Positions 43,670 through 53,827 of a stretch of 64,000 nucleotides of DNA are shown in pieces. The position numbers were made by a program, and so were the translations under genes. Location: the NCBI RefSeq assembly GCF_004331695.1, contig NZ_SJSL01000003.1, positions 186,001-250,000 of the forward strand, read 5' to 3'. The DNA comes from Pedobacter psychroterrae (lineage in GTDB: Bacteria > Bacteroidota > Bacteroidia > Sphingobacteriales > Sphingobacteriaceae). Position 1 is the first letter of the stretch; each line of letters opens with the position of its first letter. The notes under the pieces were generated by a model that saw only the letters and a list, made by a program, of their open reading frames with translations, ran no database searches and was not told where the DNA came from.

Positions 43670-45355
43670 TTAAATATTACTGATCCTGTTGGCAAACAGG
43701 TTTGTGATCTCGGTCAGGGAGTATGCATTTAAACATTGTTTAGCTGTTAAGCCACCTTTTCGACCAATAAATACGCCATAACGCATGTCGTGAAACCCTT
43801 CGGTCCTGTGCGCATCTGGATTTATAGAAAGTAATATGCCTTTTTCAAGCGCATAGCGATGCCAGCGCCAGTCGAGGTCTAAGCGTAAAGGATTTGCATT
43901 GATCTCTATGACAACATTATTTGCTGCACAGGCATCTATCACTTTGGAATAATCGATGGGATATCCCTTCCTGCTGAGCAGGAGCCGGCCGGTAGGGTGG
44001 CCCAGGATAGTAGTGTATGGATTTTCAATTGCTTTGATAAGCCTTGCGGTAGCTTTTTGCTCATCCATACGGAGAATGCTGTGCACAGAGGCAACAACAA
44101 AGTCGAATGTCTTAAGAATTTCATCAGGATAGTCCAGGGCACCGTCATACAGTATGTCGCTTTCTATGCCTTTAAAAATACGGAAGGGTGCAAGCCGTGC
44201 GTTCAGCGCATCAATCTCCTGGTGCTGACCAAATACGCGCTGTTCATTTAAGCCATTGGCATAAAAAGCAGACTTGGAATGGTCGCAGATGCCGAAGTAT
44301 TCCAATTGCAGGTGATCCTTAGCATACAGGGCCATTTCCTCGAGGGTATGGACGCCGTCACTCCAGGTAGAATGGTTGTGAAGCGCACCTTTCAGGTCCC
44401 GATATTCGATCAACACTGGAAGTTTATTTTCTTTAGCAAGCTGTACTTCATCCAGTCCTTCCCTTAGCTCAGGAGCTACGAAGGCAAGTCCTGCCTTTTG
44501 ATATATGTCCTGCTCGCCACTGAATGGCCCTTCACCGGCAATTTTCAAAACTTCAGCAACATGCTGTTCATTGCCTGTATGCCTGAACCAGTTAAGGTAG
44601 AAGTCAGCTTTTTTAACTACATGGAGTATGATCTTTAATCCGAAAGGACTTGTTGCGGTGCAGGTTCCATCATCTTGTCTCTCAAAAGCGATGGGTTCAA
44701 ATTCAGGGAGCTTTAGGTAAAGTTCTTCCGTGTTTTCTGCTCCGGCTACGAATTCAATTTCTTCGATTATTTCCAGGCACCGGCGGTAACTGCCTGCAAT
44801 ACCCAAAAGGGGCTCGCCACTGATTCCGTTAAGCCATATGGCGAGGTCCTCGTGTAGTTTGCCGGCCAGTAACTCGGCCTGTGAGAACAGGAATTTGCCG
44901 GATGCGGCCATTTTAAATTCAATCAGTTTCCTGATCTCTTCCTGGGTTTTCAAACCAAAGCCCTTAGCTTCAATTAGTCTGTTTTCATTACAGGCGTAAT
45001 AAAGTTCTCCGATGGTCTCTATACCGAGGTCTTTCCAGATCACCAGGATCTTTTTAGGCCCAATGCCTTTGATGCTCAGCATTTCAACGATGCCTTCAGG
45101 AGTTTCAGCAAGCATGGCATGCAATTCGGCCATCGTACCTGTTTGCAGCAATTCCCATACTTTAGCAGAAATGCTTTTGCCAAGACCGTCCACCTGTCCG
45201 ATCTCTTCCAGGTTTTTAGTTTTTATAGCAAATGGAAGTTTGTCTACCTTAAAAGCAGCATTTGCGATAGATTTGATCTTGAAGGGATTTTCATTATGAA
45301 GTTCCATCAATTGTGACAGCAGGCGCAACGTACGGGCAATGGTTTTGTTTTCCAT
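43670..45355 (-). CDS. polX: PolX-type protein: degenerate X-family polymerase fused to intact PHP domain
   Basis: This 561-residue protein has the bacterial PolX layout: N-terminal helix-hairpin-helix DNA-binding part (GLGKSISAKVWE, IKGIGPKKI), nucleotidyltransferase core, and C-terminal PHP phosphoesterase. In the core the motif GSYRR is kept, but the catalytic pair that is GDxD in active enzymes reads EEIE (E199, E201). The third carboxylate (VDLRVV in the family) is IILHVV with I243. All three polymerase metal ligands are therefore replaced. The PHP domain keeps its metal residues: HNHSTWSDG, GICDHSKS, EINANPLRLD, INPDAH. It is probably a repair 3'-5' exonuclease or AP-type phosphoesterase without polymerase activity. 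Upstream, the sppA terminator separates it from sppA. Confidence 0.9.
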   Translation of the reverse strand: MENKTIARTLRLLSQLMELHNENPFKIKSIANAAFKVDKLPFAIKTKNLEEIGQVDGLGKSISAKVWELLQTGTMAELHAMLAETPEGIVEMLSIKGIGPKKILVIWKDLGIETIGELYYACNENRLIEAKGFGLKTQEEIRKLIEFKMAASGKFLFSQAELLAGKLHEDLAIWLNGISGEPLLGIAGSYRRCLEIIEEIEFVAGAENTEELYLKLPEFEPIAFERQDDGTCTATSPFGLKIILHVVKKADFYLNWFRHTGNEQHVAEVLKIAGEGPFSGEQDIYQKAGLAFVAPELREGLDEVQLAKENKLPVLIEYRDLKGALHNHSTWSDGVHTLEEMALYAKDHLQLEYFGICDHSKSAFYANGLNEQRVFGQHQEIDALNARLAPFRIFKGIESDILYDGALDYPDEILKTFDFVVASVHSILRMDEQKATARLIKAIENPYTTILGHPTGRLLLSRKGYPIDYSKVIDACAANNVVIEINANPLRLDLDWRWHRYALEKGILLSINPDAHRTEGFHDMRYGVFIGRKGGLTAKQCLNAYSLTEITNLFANRISNI

Positions 45356-45366
45356 AGCGCTAAATT

Positions 45367-45399
45367 AGAAAAAGTACAATAGTTATGGAACTATTGTAC
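45367..45399 (-). terminator. Terminator of sppA (minus strand)
   Basis: Perfect 11-bp arms GTACAATAGTT (45374-45384) and AACTATTGTAC (45389-45399) have a 4-base loop. On the minus strand the stem is followed by TTTTT. It overlaps the end of the sppA coding region. Confidence 0.88.
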
Positions 45400-47163
45400 A
45401 GTAATTTCGAATGGCATCCTGGTTTGAATCCCTGATTTGGAGATCGCGGATTTTAGCTGACGATACAGGTTATAGTTGTCGCCCAGCTCTTGTTTGGCAA
45501 AATAAGTCTTTACTTTATCAGTTCCATGCTCCATTAACTGTTTTAGCGGATCAATTATTTCCGGATATTCTACAGTTCTGTATTCTTTGATCTTAGCTTT
45601 TTTAGCGGCTGCTACGATGGCATCGTTGAAACTTCCTGTCCTGTCGGCCAGTCCGATCTTAACTGCATCGGTGCCAATCCAAACCCTGCCGCCTCCTATG
45701 CTGTCGATGTAGGATTTAGATTTTTTACGTCCATCGGCCACACGACTGATAAAGCTGTCGTATATACGGTTTACACTATTTTGGATGATCAGGCGCTCGC
45801 CCGGCGTAAGTGGTCTGTTGGTACTCATGATGTCAGCATACTGTCCGGTTTTTACCCCGTCAAATGTGATACCAAGCTTATTGTTGAGGAGATTTTGAAA
45901 ATTTGGTATCACACCAAATACACCGATAGAGCCTGTAATGGTATTGGGCTGCACAAAGATAGAGTCTGCTGCACAGGCAATGTAATATCCGCCAGAGGCG
46001 GCCACATCACCAAATGAGGCGATAACTGGCTTAACCTTTTTGGTAAGAACGATCTCTCTCCAGATGACGTCAGATGCAAGGGCACTGCCTCCTGGTGAGT
46101 TGACCCTAAGTACAATGGCTTTAATGCTAGAATCCATGCGTGCTTTTCTGATGGTTCTGGAGATGCGCTCTGATCCTATGACTTCGTCAGAACCTTCGCC
46201 ACCCATGATGTCACCATTGGCGTAGATGACTGCTACTTTATTTTTGATGGAATAATCAGTGTTTTTAGGGAGGCTTTTAGCATAGTCATTGATGCTGACA
46301 CTGGTGATGTTTTTTGATTTATCTATGCCGCTCAGTTCTTTTAGCTCATCAAGTACTTCGTCCTTATATTTAAGTCCGTCGACCAGTTTGTATGCCAGCG
46401 CATCTTTAGGTTGCTGTATTTTATAATCGTTGGCTATCAGGTGAAGATTTGCAGTGCTGATCTTTCTTGTTTGCGAGATGCCTTCCAGAAAAGTATTGTA
46501 TAATCCTCCAAGGTAAGCAGTAACCTGCTCACGGTTCTTATCGCTCATTTTATCATTCATAAAAGGCTCAACAGCACTTTTATAGTTGCCCACTCTAATG
46601 ATTTGGGCTTCTATTCCTAATTTATCCAGCGCCCCTTTAAAGAACATAAGCTTTGCACTAAGACCCTTTAGTTCTAACGCTCCTTCAGGATTAAGGTATA
46701 CTTTGTCGGCTGCCGAAGCAAGGTAATAGGCACCCTGCGTATAAACCTCACTGTAGGCAATGATCTTTTTTCCACCGCTTTTAAAATCCAGTAAAGCATT
46801 TCTGACTTCCCGCATGGTGGCAAAACCAGCATTGGGAGACGTAACACTCAGATAGATGCAATCGATGTTGTCATCTGTCTTTGCTTTCTTTAAAGATTTG
46901 ATGATGTCGTTAAAGCCGATGCTTTTATCTCCGTTGGAACCCACAATTGGTAAGTTCGCAAATTTATCGTCGGGGGTACGTTCGATAATAGCCTGATCAA
47001 GATTCAGATAAAGCACAGAGTTGCTGGTTACGTTAACCGGTTTATCATTGTCTAATGAAGAAACGAGGCCAACTATAACTGCAATAAAAACGACTAAAAA
47101 AAGTCCAAGAGAGATGATCACTCCTAAAACAGTTGCAAAAACATACTTGAAAAATTCTCTCAT
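45391..47163 (-). CDS. sppA: Signal peptide peptidase SppA, 67K type
   Basis: This 590-residue inner-membrane protease degrades cleaved signal peptides. One N-terminal membrane anchor (about 8-34) is followed by tandem ClpP-fold domains. The Ser-Lys dyad is split across the repeats: the general-base Lys in RVGNYKSAVEPFMND of the first half, and the nucleophile Ser in GDVAASGGYYIA of the second half. Length fits the long (67K) form. It is transcribed alone, with its own terminator. Confidence 0.95.
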   Translation of the reverse strand: MREFFKYVFATVLGVIISLGLFLVVFIAVIVGLVSSLDNDKPVNVTSNSVLYLNLDQAIIERTPDDKFANLPIVGSNGDKSIGFNDIIKSLKKAKTDDNIDCIYLSVTSPNAGFATMREVRNALLDFKSGGKKIIAYSEVYTQGAYYLASAADKVYLNPEGALELKGLSAKLMFFKGALDKLGIEAQIIRVGNYKSAVEPFMNDKMSDKNREQVTAYLGGLYNTFLEGISQTRKISTANLHLIANDYKIQQPKDALAYKLVDGLKYKDEVLDELKELSGIDKSKNITSVSINDYAKSLPKNTDYSIKNKVAVIYANGDIMGGEGSDEVIGSERISRTIRKARMDSSIKAIVLRVNSPGGSALASDVIWREIVLTKKVKPVIASFGDVAASGGYYIACAADSIFVQPNTITGSIGVFGVIPNFQNLLNNKLGITFDGVKTGQYADIMSTNRPLTPGERLIIQNSVNRIYDSFISRVADGRKKSKSYIDSIGGGRVWIGTDAVKIGLADRTGSFNDAIVAAAKKAKIKEYRTVEYPEIIDPLKQLMEHGTDKVKTYFAKQELGDNYNLYRQLKSAISKSGIQTRMPFEITVQ

Positions 47164-47221
47164 GTGGCAGTTAAGTATTTAATTTGTAAATATAAGTAAA
47201 ATATTAGCCCTTGGCTTGGAT

Positions 47222-47716
47222 ATGGTATTGGATAGCAAAAAAGTTTATTTGTTACTTGGCAGTAACCTTGGGGGAAGAAACCAGTTGATCAGGTCGGCGA
47301 TTGAGCAGATCAAAGTTGAAATTGGGAATGTATTTGCGATCTCATCCTTTTATGAAACTGCTGCCTGGGGCAAGGAAGACCAGCCGGCTTTTGTAAATGC
47401 AGCAGTAGGGGTAGAGACTATGCTTTCTCCGATGTTGGTGTTGCAAAAGGCACTTGACATAGAAAAAGGATTGGGTAGGGTGAGGCATGAAAAATGGGGA
47501 TCCCGGTTGATAGATATCGATATTATCCTGTTCGCTGAGGAAGTTGTAAACATTGCAGATGTACTGCATATACCCCATCCGCAGATGCAGTTCAGAAAGT
47601 TTGTACTGGTACCCCTTGCAGAGATTGCCGGAAATCTGGTGCATCCTCTACTTAATAAAAGTGTATCAGAACTTTTGGAAAGCTTAACTGATAATTTATC
47701 AGTATCAAAATTTTAA
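47222..47716 (+). CDS. folK: 2-amino-4-hydroxy-6-hydroxymethyldihydropteridine pyrophosphokinase
   Basis: This ~164-residue HPPK transfers pyrophosphate from ATP to hydroxymethyl-dihydropterin in folate synthesis. LLLGSNLGGRNQLI, ETAAWGKEDQPAFVNA, and the metal-binding WGSRLIDIDIILF and IPHPQMQFRKFVLVPLAEI blocks are intact. I chose the ATG at 47222; the frame stays open to a TTG at 47216, adding two residues. It is divergent from sppA and lies 58 bp before the HPt gene. Confidence 0.95.
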   Translation: MVLDSKKVYLLLGSNLGGRNQLIRSAIEQIKVEIGNVFAISSFYETAAWGKEDQPAFVNAAVGVETMLSPMLVLQKALDIEKGLGRVRHEKWGSRLIDIDIILFAEEVVNIADVLHIPHPQMQFRKFVLVPLAEIAGNLVHPLLNKSVSELLESLTDNLSVSKF

Positions 47717-47774
47717 GTGTAATATTTTGCATGTATAATAAAAATTAATTCTCTTTTACCTAAGTTTGATTTAC

Positions 47775-48149
47775 ATGATTGACTATAGTAAAAATAATGA
47801 GCCGCTGGATCTTTCTTATCTAAGAGAAATGACCGGTGATAGTACTGAATTTATTATTGAAATGATAGATGTGTTTAAAGAGCAGACACCGCTATATATT
47901 ACAGAACTGCAGCAGGCTTTGAATGCAAAAGACTGGGCCAGGGTATCAAGCTGTGCACACAAGATTAAACCGACTTTTGCTTATTTGGGCAGGGAAGATG
48001 CCAAAGATCATATGCAGATGATAGAGCAGGGTGCACGTGAAACTAATGTTGATGAGGCTGCAGTGACCAGCGCCTGTGAAGAAGTAATCAGTTTTACCGA
48101 AATACTGTACGGGCAATTGGATAAGGCAAAGGTTGAACTTTCTAAATAG
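47775..48149 (+). CDS. HPt (histidine phosphotransfer) domain protein
   Basis: This 124-residue stand-alone four-helix HPt protein has the phosphorylatable His in SCAHKIKPTFAYLG, the normal HPt motif (AHxLKG.. variant). It would relay phosphate between a hybrid kinase and a response regulator. The hybrid kinase at 3569 lacks an HPt, but partnership at this distance is speculation. The ATG at 47775 is the likely start; an in-frame TTG at 47766 sits inside a TAAGTTTG -7-like box (47761-47768), which suggests a very short or absent leader. It is convergent with pssA. Confidence 0.88.
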   Translation: MIDYSKNNEPLDLSYLREMTGDSTEFIIEMIDVFKEQTPLYITELQQALNAKDWARVSSCAHKIKPTFAYLGREDAKDHMQMIEQGARETNVDEAAVTSACEEVISFTEILYGQLDKAKVELSK

Positions 48150-48155
48150 CCTGAT

Positions 48156-48842
48156 TTAAGCTACAGGGATTTTCCGGAAATGGAGGATTGACAGGCCTAT
48201 GTATAAAACCAGTATAAAGGGGACAGCAGCAAATTTCAGAAAAGGTATCAATAAGGCTGATAAGATCAGAAATACGTATTTCAGCTTGTTTTGTCGCCAG
48301 TTTACAGAACTGAATTTCAAAGAAAATATCCTGATCTCGCTCACCAGCAGCCAGCTCAGCAGTGCTGTGAGTGTAAGCAAAAATATAGTGGCATTGACGA
48401 TGTCCGGATAATCCTTTTGTATGAAGGGCAGGGAGACTATGAACAGGGTATTCATTGGCGTATTTAAGCCAATAAAATCTTCCGTTTGCCGTGTATCTAT
48501 ATTGAACTTGGCCAGGCGTAAGGCAGAAAATAGGGTGATAAAGAACCCTAGATAAGGTAGGTACGGAGCGTTATAGTCGCTTTTTCCGAGCAGCTGGTAC
48601 ATGACCACACCGGGAAGGAAGCCAAAGCTGACCATGTCTGCCAGTGAATCAAGTTCTTTGCCAATCGGCGATTTTACATTCAATGCACGAGCGGCAAACC
48701 CATCAAAGAAATCGAATATTCCGGATAGCAATACAAAGTACGCAGCGGTTTCAAGATCTCCGTTAAAGGCATAAACAATCCCGATGCAGCCTGAAAAAAG
48801 ATTGGCGCAGGTAACTGCATTCGGGATATGTTTTTTAATCAT
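48156..48842 (-). CDS. pssA: CDP-diacylglycerol-serine O-phosphatidyltransferase
   Basis: This 228-residue membrane enzyme makes phosphatidylserine, the precursor of phosphatidylethanolamine. The CDP-alcohol phosphatidyltransferase signature DGFAARALNVKSPIGKELD..ADMVSFG spaces its Asp residues as the family requires. There are about eight transmembrane segments. It ends 6 bp from the convergent HPt gene and starts 3 bp after the rho stop, so it may be co-transcribed with rho. Confidence 0.95.
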   Translation of the reverse strand: MIKKHIPNAVTCANLFSGCIGIVYAFNGDLETAAYFVLLSGIFDFFDGFAARALNVKSPIGKELDSLADMVSFGFLPGVVMYQLLGKSDYNAPYLPYLGFFITLFSALRLAKFNIDTRQTEDFIGLNTPMNTLFIVSLPFIQKDYPDIVNATIFLLTLTALLSWLLVSEIRIFSLKFSSVNWRQNKLKYVFLILSALLIPFLKFAAVPFILVLYIGLSILHFRKIPVA

Positions 48843-48845
48843 GAA

Positions 48846-50507
48846 TTAGCTATTCATTGACATTAAAAATTCTTCATTAGATCTGGTATTCTTGATCTGT
48901 TTCTGAACAAACTCCATTGATTCCTGAGCATTCATGTCAGCAATGTAGTTGCGCAGGATCCAGATACGTTGTAAAGTATCTTTTCCGTACAACAGGTCGT
49001 CTCTTCTTGTGCTTGACGAAGTAATGTCGATAGCAGGGAAGATTCGTTTGTTAGACAATTTACGGTCTAACTGAAGTTCCATATTACCAGTACCTTTAAA
49101 TTCTTCAAAGATCACCTCATCCATTTTAGATCCGGTCTCTGTCAGCGCTGTAGCAAGGATGGTCAGTGAGCCTCCCTTTTCAATGTTACGTGCAGCACCA
49201 AAGAAGCGCTTAGGTTTGTGTAATGCATTGGCATCTACACCACCTGAAAGGATTTTTCCGGACGCAGGAGCCGTAGTATTGTATGCTCTGGCTAAACGGG
49301 TAATTGAATCTAAAAGAATGACTACATCATGTCCGCATTCGACCAGGCGTTTTGCTTTTTCCAATACAATATTGGCAATCTTAACGTGGCGTTCAGCAGG
49401 TTCATCAAAAGTAGAAGCAATTACTTCAGCCCTAACACTTCTGGCCATGTCAGTTACCTCTTCCGGACGTTCGTCTATCAGCAGGATGATCAGGTATACC
49501 TCAGGGTGGTTTTTGGCAATTGCATTCGCTACTTCTTTCAGTAAATTGGTTTTACCTGTTTTAGGCTGTGCTACGATCAGTCCGCGCTGACCTTTACCAA
49601 TTGGGGTGAACAGGTCTATTATACGGGTGGAATAATTGTTTGCATCTGTGAAAAGATTTAACTTTTCGGTAGGGAACAAAGGAGTAAGGTAGTCAAAAGG
49701 GACACGGTCCCTTACATCAGCAGGTAAACGGCCGTTGATGGTCTCTACCCTTACCAATGGGAAATATTTTTCCCCTTCTTTTGGCGGACGGATACTGCCC
49801 TTAACAGTATCACCGGTTTTCAGGCCAAATAGTTTGATCTGAGATTGGGATACATAAATATCATCAGGCGAAGACAGGTAATTGTAATCCGCAGATCTTA
49901 AGAAACCATAACCATCGGGCATAATTTCTAAAACACCTTCGTTGGTAATGGTATTGTCGAAATCAAGATTGGAATAGCTGTTTTCGGTTTGTTTCTGTTG
50001 ATTGCTGTTATTTGGATTTTTAGGCCTGTTTTCGGGATGCCTGTTCTTTTTACTTTCGAAAGCCTGTATGGAATTTGGAGCCGGTGCTGCAGCATTTGTA
50101 GCTGCCGGAGCTTCAGCTTCAGTTACTTCTGCAGGGACTTCTATCTCAGGCTCGACCTCTGTAACAGCAACTTCTTCCTGCCGTTCTTCTGCACCCGGAA
50201 GTGTATCAAATAAAGAAGCTCTGTTGAAAGGTTTGATTACATTACTTTCTGTCTCTTTAGGTGCAACAATCCTTGTTCTCTTGCGGGTAGGTTTTTCTGA
50301 CGAACCTTCTTTTACTGCTTTTACCTTAGGCGAAGCTTTGACAGCAGCATCAGCAGGCTCAGCTACGACTTCCTGCTCGGTGATCTGAGCAATAATCTCC
50401 ACCAATTCGGCCTTGCGTAATTCATCGGCGTTTAAGATACCCTGGGCTTTTGCAATCTCACGCAGTTCGGCAGTGAGTTTTTCATTTAATTCTGTTTTAT
50501 TAAACAT
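48846..50507 (-). CDS. rho: Transcription termination factor Rho
   Basis: This 553-residue RNA helicase ends transcription of untranslated RNA. It has an N-terminal Rho_N helical domain (about 1-45), a long acidic, Ala/Pro/Glu-rich low-complexity insert (about 50-190), a cold-shock RNA-binding domain (about 195-270, with [15 protein letters not shown]) and a RecA-type motor. Walker A is [12 protein letters not shown], Walker B is [15 protein letters not shown], and the secondary-site Q-loop/R-loop region [20 protein letters not shown] is conserved. The insert makes it much longer than E. coli Rho (419); such inserts are known in Bacteroidota. The 271 bp upstream are AT-rich. Confidence 0.96.
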   Translation of the reverse strand: MFNKTELNEKLTAELREIAKAQGILNADELRKAELVEIIAQITEQEVVAEPADAAVKASPKVKAVKEGSSEKPTRKRTRIVAPKETESNVIKPFNRASLFDTLPGAEERQEEVAVTEVEPEIEVPAEVTEAEAPAATNAAAPAPNSIQAFESKKNRHPENRPKNPNNSNQQKQTENSYSNLDFDNTITNEGVLEIMPDGYGFLRSADYNYLSSPDDIYVSQSQIKLFGLKTGDTVKGSIRPPKEGEKYFPLVRVETINGRLPADVRDRVPFDYLTPLFPTEKLNLFTDANNYSTRIIDLFTPIGKGQRGLIVAQPKTGKTNLLKEVANAIAKNHPEVYLIILLIDERPEEVTDMARSVRAEVIASTFDEPAERHVKIANIVLEKAKRLVECGHDVVILLDSITRLARAYNTTAPASGKILSGGVDANALHKPKRFFGAARNIEKGGSLTILATALTETGSKMDEVIFEEFKGTGNMELQLDRKLSNKRIFPAIDITSSSTRRDDLLYGKDTLQRIWILRNYIADMNAQESMEFVQKQIKNTRSNEEFLMSMNS

Positions 50508-50778
50508 TATATAGTTGTAGAGAAATTTTTTAAAAAAGCATTTACCAATAGACCAAAGCAGAAAATACAGCTATAAAACACAGTTAAAGACAAATTTTTA
50601 CGGGATTTTCTGGAATGATCAGATATACTTTTAGAGAATTATGTTGCAATTGTATGTATTTGTAATCTAATCTCCAAGAAAAATTTAAAATTGTTTAAAA
50701 TATTTTGCGCTCAAATTTTCAAAACGGGTTTTAATTGACTGCTAAATTTGGCATCTTTGCACTCAAATTTACCTCCTG
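50508..50778. other. AT-rich divergent intergenic region rho/pyrF
   Basis: No gene or clear hairpin is visible in these 271 bp. CATCTTTG at 50752-50759 resembles a -7 box for pyrF, but I see no good -33 element at the right distance. The long leader of rho may serve autoregulation, as is usual for rho genes, but nothing here shows it. Confidence 0.4.
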
Positions 50779-51609
50779 ATGAACAAAGCGCAGTTATTTG
50801 AGCAAATCAAAAATAAGAGATCTTTTTTATGTGTGGGACTTGATCCTGTTTTGGAAAATATTCCCAAGCACCTGTTGAAATATGATAATCCGGTACTGGA
50901 GTTTAATAAGCAGATCATAGATGCAACTAAAGATCTTTGCGTAGCATACAAACCAAACACTGCTTTTTTTGAATCAATGGGGTTAAAAGGCTGGGAAAGT
51001 CTGATCAGGACCTGGGAATATATGCCTAAAGATATTTTTAGTATTGCCGATGCAAAACGGGGTGACATAGGAAATACATCGGCTATGTATGCAGATGCTT
51101 TTTTTAATGAATCGAAATCCCAGATGAGTTTTGATGCCATTACGGTAGCTCCATATATGGGTAAAGATTCAGTGGGTCCGTTTCTCAGCTATAAAGATAA
51201 ATGGGTAATCCTGCTGGCCCTTACATCCAATGCAGGGCATAGTGATTTTCAGCTTCATAGTACCCCCCAGGGGATGCTTTATGAGGAAGTGATCAGGATT
51301 TCTTCTGAATGGGCAGATAGCGGGCAGCTGATGTATGTGGTAGGTGCTACCAGGGGTGCTGAATTTGAAAATATACGCAGGCTGGCCCCTGATAATTTTT
51401 TGCTTGTTCCGGGCATCGGTGCACAGGGAGGTAGTTTAGCCGAGGTTTGCAAATACGGGTTGAACAAAGAATGTGGCTTGCTGGTTAACTCAGCGAGGTC
51501 AATTATCTATGCCGGTAATGGCCCAGATTTTGCAGAAAAAGCGAGAGAGGAAGCATTAAAACTTCAGCAGGAAATGGAGCAGATCTTGTTATCTGCAGGA
51601 TTGATATGA
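50779..51609 (+). CDS. pyrF: Orotidine 5'-phosphate decarboxylase, type 2
   Basis: This 276-residue TIM-barrel enzyme converts OMP to UMP, the last step of UMP synthesis. It belongs to the longer type 2 branch: [16 protein letters not shown] at the N-terminus, the catalytic [15 protein letters not shown] block with Lys and Asp, and [11 protein letters not shown] for phosphate binding. Its stop overlaps the ATG of the downstream transporter (ATGA at 51606-51609), so they are co-translated. Confidence 0.95.
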   Translation: MNKAQLFEQIKNKRSFLCVGLDPVLENIPKHLLKYDNPVLEFNKQIIDATKDLCVAYKPNTAFFESMGLKGWESLIRTWEYMPKDIFSIADAKRGDIGNTSAMYADAFFNESKSQMSFDAITVAPYMGKDSVGPFLSYKDKWVILLALTSNAGHSDFQLHSTPQGMLYEEVIRISSEWADSGQLMYVVGATRGAEFENIRRLAPDNFLLVPGIGAQGGSLAEVCKYGLNKECGLLVNSARSIIYAGNGPDFAEKAREEALKLQQEMEQILLSAGLI

Positions 51610-52502
51610 TTAAAACCCCCGATTACAAGTTAATTTTTGCCTTGATGGGCGTAGCCATTGTATGGGGCACTACCTATCTGGGTATCCGCGTGGCGGTAGA
51701 GACTATACCCCCCTGGTTTGTTACGGCCATCAGACAGACCATAGCGTCATTAATTTTGCTGATCATATTGCTTCGGAAAAAAGAACTGAAATGGATGGAC
51801 TGGCCCTACATGAGGCGACAGTTGCTGGTCTCAATTTTAATGATTGTCATTGCTAACGGGATGACTACGGCAGCAGAAAAAACGATACCCAGCGGACTAA
51901 CTTCTTTGTTAAATGCATTAAACCCTTTAGTTGTGTTCGTTGGAAGTGTAGTGATCGGACTTCAAAAGCCATCGCTGAAAGGCTTTATTGGTCTTATGAT
52001 TGGGTTTTTAGGTGTCGCCTTCATTTTTAGAGATGGTATTAATGATCTGCTCGACCCCAATTATAAAACAGGTATTCTTTTGTTGTTTATAGCCATTACC
52101 GGGTGGGCTGCAGGTACTATTTATACAAAAAAGTACGTATTTCAATCGTCAAATATATTTCTCGACCTGTTCTATCAGTTTGTCTTTTCTGCAATTATAC
52201 AGTTGGGCCTTGCTTTTTTAGTCTCAGGAGACACCTCGGTAGCTACCTGGAGCAGCACCAGCCTGATGGCTGTGGTTTACCTGGCTGTATTTGGTTCAGT
52301 GGTTGGCTACTTTTGCTATCATTACGCTTTAAAGAAGGTAACGGCCACGGATGTTTCCATTCTCTCTTATTTCAATACTGTGATTGCCTTGTTTCTGGGC
52401 TGGCTGATCCTCGACGAAGTGATCACTTTTGATATTGTAATTGCCACTGTACTGATCATACTTGGTGTATTTATTACAAACTACAGAAGAGAAAAAATAT
52501 AG
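51606..52502 (+). CDS. EamA family (DMT) transporter
   Basis: This 298-residue inner-membrane protein has ten predicted transmembrane segments in two EamA repeats. The first repeat carries [20 protein letters not shown] and [15 protein letters not shown]. The second has [13 protein letters not shown] and [18 protein letters not shown]. Members export amino acids, nucleobases or other metabolites. The 4-bp overlap with pyrF could suggest a link with pyrimidines, but no substrate is readable. Confidence 0.9.
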   Translation: MIKTPDYKLIFALMGVAIVWGTTYLGIRVAVETIPPWFVTAIRQTIASLILLIILLRKKELKWMDWPYMRRQLLVSILMIVIANGMTTAAEKTIPSGLTSLLNALNPLVVFVGSVVIGLQKPSLKGFIGLMIGFLGVAFIFRDGINDLLDPNYKTGILLLFIAITGWAAGTIYTKKYVFQSSNIFLDLFYQFVFSAIIQLGLAFLVSGDTSVATWSSTSLMAVVYLAVFGSVVGYFCYHYALKKVTATDVSILSYFNTVIALFLGWLILDEVITFDIVIATVLIILGVFITNYRREKI

Positions 52503-52545
52503 GCTTTTGCTTGTGGACTTTGGTCTATTTAGATTAAGTTAGCCG

Positions 52546-53826
52546 GTGGATTTTCAGGAAAACTTTTTATATTTTATTTGGCAGTTCAGGTTGTTCAATA
52601 CCAGGGAGCTTTTTTGTACTGAGGGGAAAAGTATGGCGATTTTAAATCCTGGACTGCTTAATAAGCATGCAGGACCCGATTTTAGTCAGGCGAGGCTGAT
52701 TCTGGACGGGACTACGTGGGTAGGTAATATAGAGATCCATATTAAATCATCAGACTGGATGCTGCACGGGCATCAGCATGACGGGGCTTTTGAATCAGTC
52801 ATTTTGCATGCGGTCTATCATCATGACAAGCCTGTATACAGAAAAGATGGTAGTGCTATACCGGTATTGGTGCTGAAGGGCTTGTTTGATGAGCAGCTGC
52901 TTGCTACTTATAGCACCATGATTACTTCCTCCAACAGGTTCCCCTGCCAGCCTCAGATAGGTAGCGTACCGGATATTATAATATCTGGGTTTTTGTCGAG
53001 GGTACTTGCAGAAAGGTTTGAGCAGAAATCGGCAGAAGTGTTGGAACAGCTGGAAGTACTAAAGGGAGACTGGGATGAAACCTTTTATCATTTTATGGCC
53101 CGTAATTTTGGGTTTAAAGTAAATGCAGATGGGTTTGAATTATTGGCGGGTTCAGTTTCCCGTCAGGTATTTGCGAAACACAAGGATGATCCAAAACAAA
53201 TAGCTGCGCTGGTATTTGGGCAGTCGGGATTTTTAGCTCAGGATTTTGCTGAAGATTATCCGGCGAAGTTAAAAAAGGAGTATGACTTTTTGCGGAAGAA
53301 ATACCAGCTAGATCCAATAGATGTATCTGTCTGGAAATTTTTAAGGATGAGGCCGCAGAATTTCCCTACGATAAGGCTGGCGCAATTCTCCGCACTGATT
53401 TTCAGTTCCACTCATCTTTTTTCAAAGATTCTGGAAATAAAAAATTTAAAGGTACTATATGAATTGTTTGAGGACCTGCCGGTCGACAACTACTGGCGAA
53501 CACACTACCACTTTAATAAAACCACTAAAAAAGTAAACCTGCAGTTGGGCCGGACATCTGTCCAGAACATCCTCATAAATACCGTATGTCTGTTCCTTTT
53601 TTCATATGGCAGATATACAGATCGGCAAGAAATCATAGACCGGGCTCTGGATTTTTTGGAAGAAATGCCAGCAGAAAATAATTCGATCATAGGCTATTAT
53701 ATTGACTCAGGCATTAGACCTGACAATTCTTTTATGTCCCAGGCGTTACTTCAATTAAATAAATGCTATTGCTCTCAAAAAAAATGTTTAAATTGTGGTA
53801 TAGGAATTCACATATTAAAAAAATAA
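52546..53826 (+). CDS. DUF2851 family protein
   Basis: This 426-residue protein is of a Bacteroidota-typical family of unknown function. The start is GTG at 52546, giving MDFQENFLYFIWQFRLFNTR, which is how the family usually begins; no ATG precedes it. The N-terminal part has HAGPDFSQARLILDGTTWVG and EIHIKSSDWMLHGHQHDGAF; the C-terminus has a Cys-rich knuckle (CYCSQKKCLNCGIG) that could bind zinc. No signal peptide or membrane segment. It lies 1 bp before the PspC-like gene. Function unknown. Confidence 0.9.
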   Translation: MDFQENFLYFIWQFRLFNTRELFCTEGKSMAILNPGLLNKHAGPDFSQARLILDGTTWVGNIEIHIKSSDWMLHGHQHDGAFESVILHAVYHHDKPVYRKDGSAIPVLVLKGLFDEQLLATYSTMITSSNRFPCQPQIGSVPDIIISGFLSRVLAERFEQKSAEVLEQLEVLKGDWDETFYHFMARNFGFKVNADGFELLAGSVSRQVFAKHKDDPKQIAALVFGQSGFLAQDFAEDYPAKLKKEYDFLRKKYQLDPIDVSVWKFLRMRPQNFPTIRLAQFSALIFSSTHLFSKILEIKNLKVLYELFEDLPVDNYWRTHYHFNKTTKKVNLQLGRTSVQNILINTVCLFLFSYGRYTDRQEIIDRALDFLEEMPAENNSIIGYYIDSGIRPDNSFMSQALLQLNKCYCSQKKCLNCGIGIHILKK

Positions 53827-53827
53827 G

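Noticed and set aside
47766..47774. TTG start for the HPt protein
   Set aside because: It lies inside a TAAGTTTG promoter-like box, and an ATG follows three codons later.
48150..48155. Terminator between HPt and pssA
   Set aside because: Only 6 bp separate the convergent genes, and I see no stable stem there.
50748..50762. Sigma-54-like TTGGCATCTTTGCA before pyrF
   Set aside because: The GG-to-GC distance is several bases too short, and no enhancer-like element precedes it.
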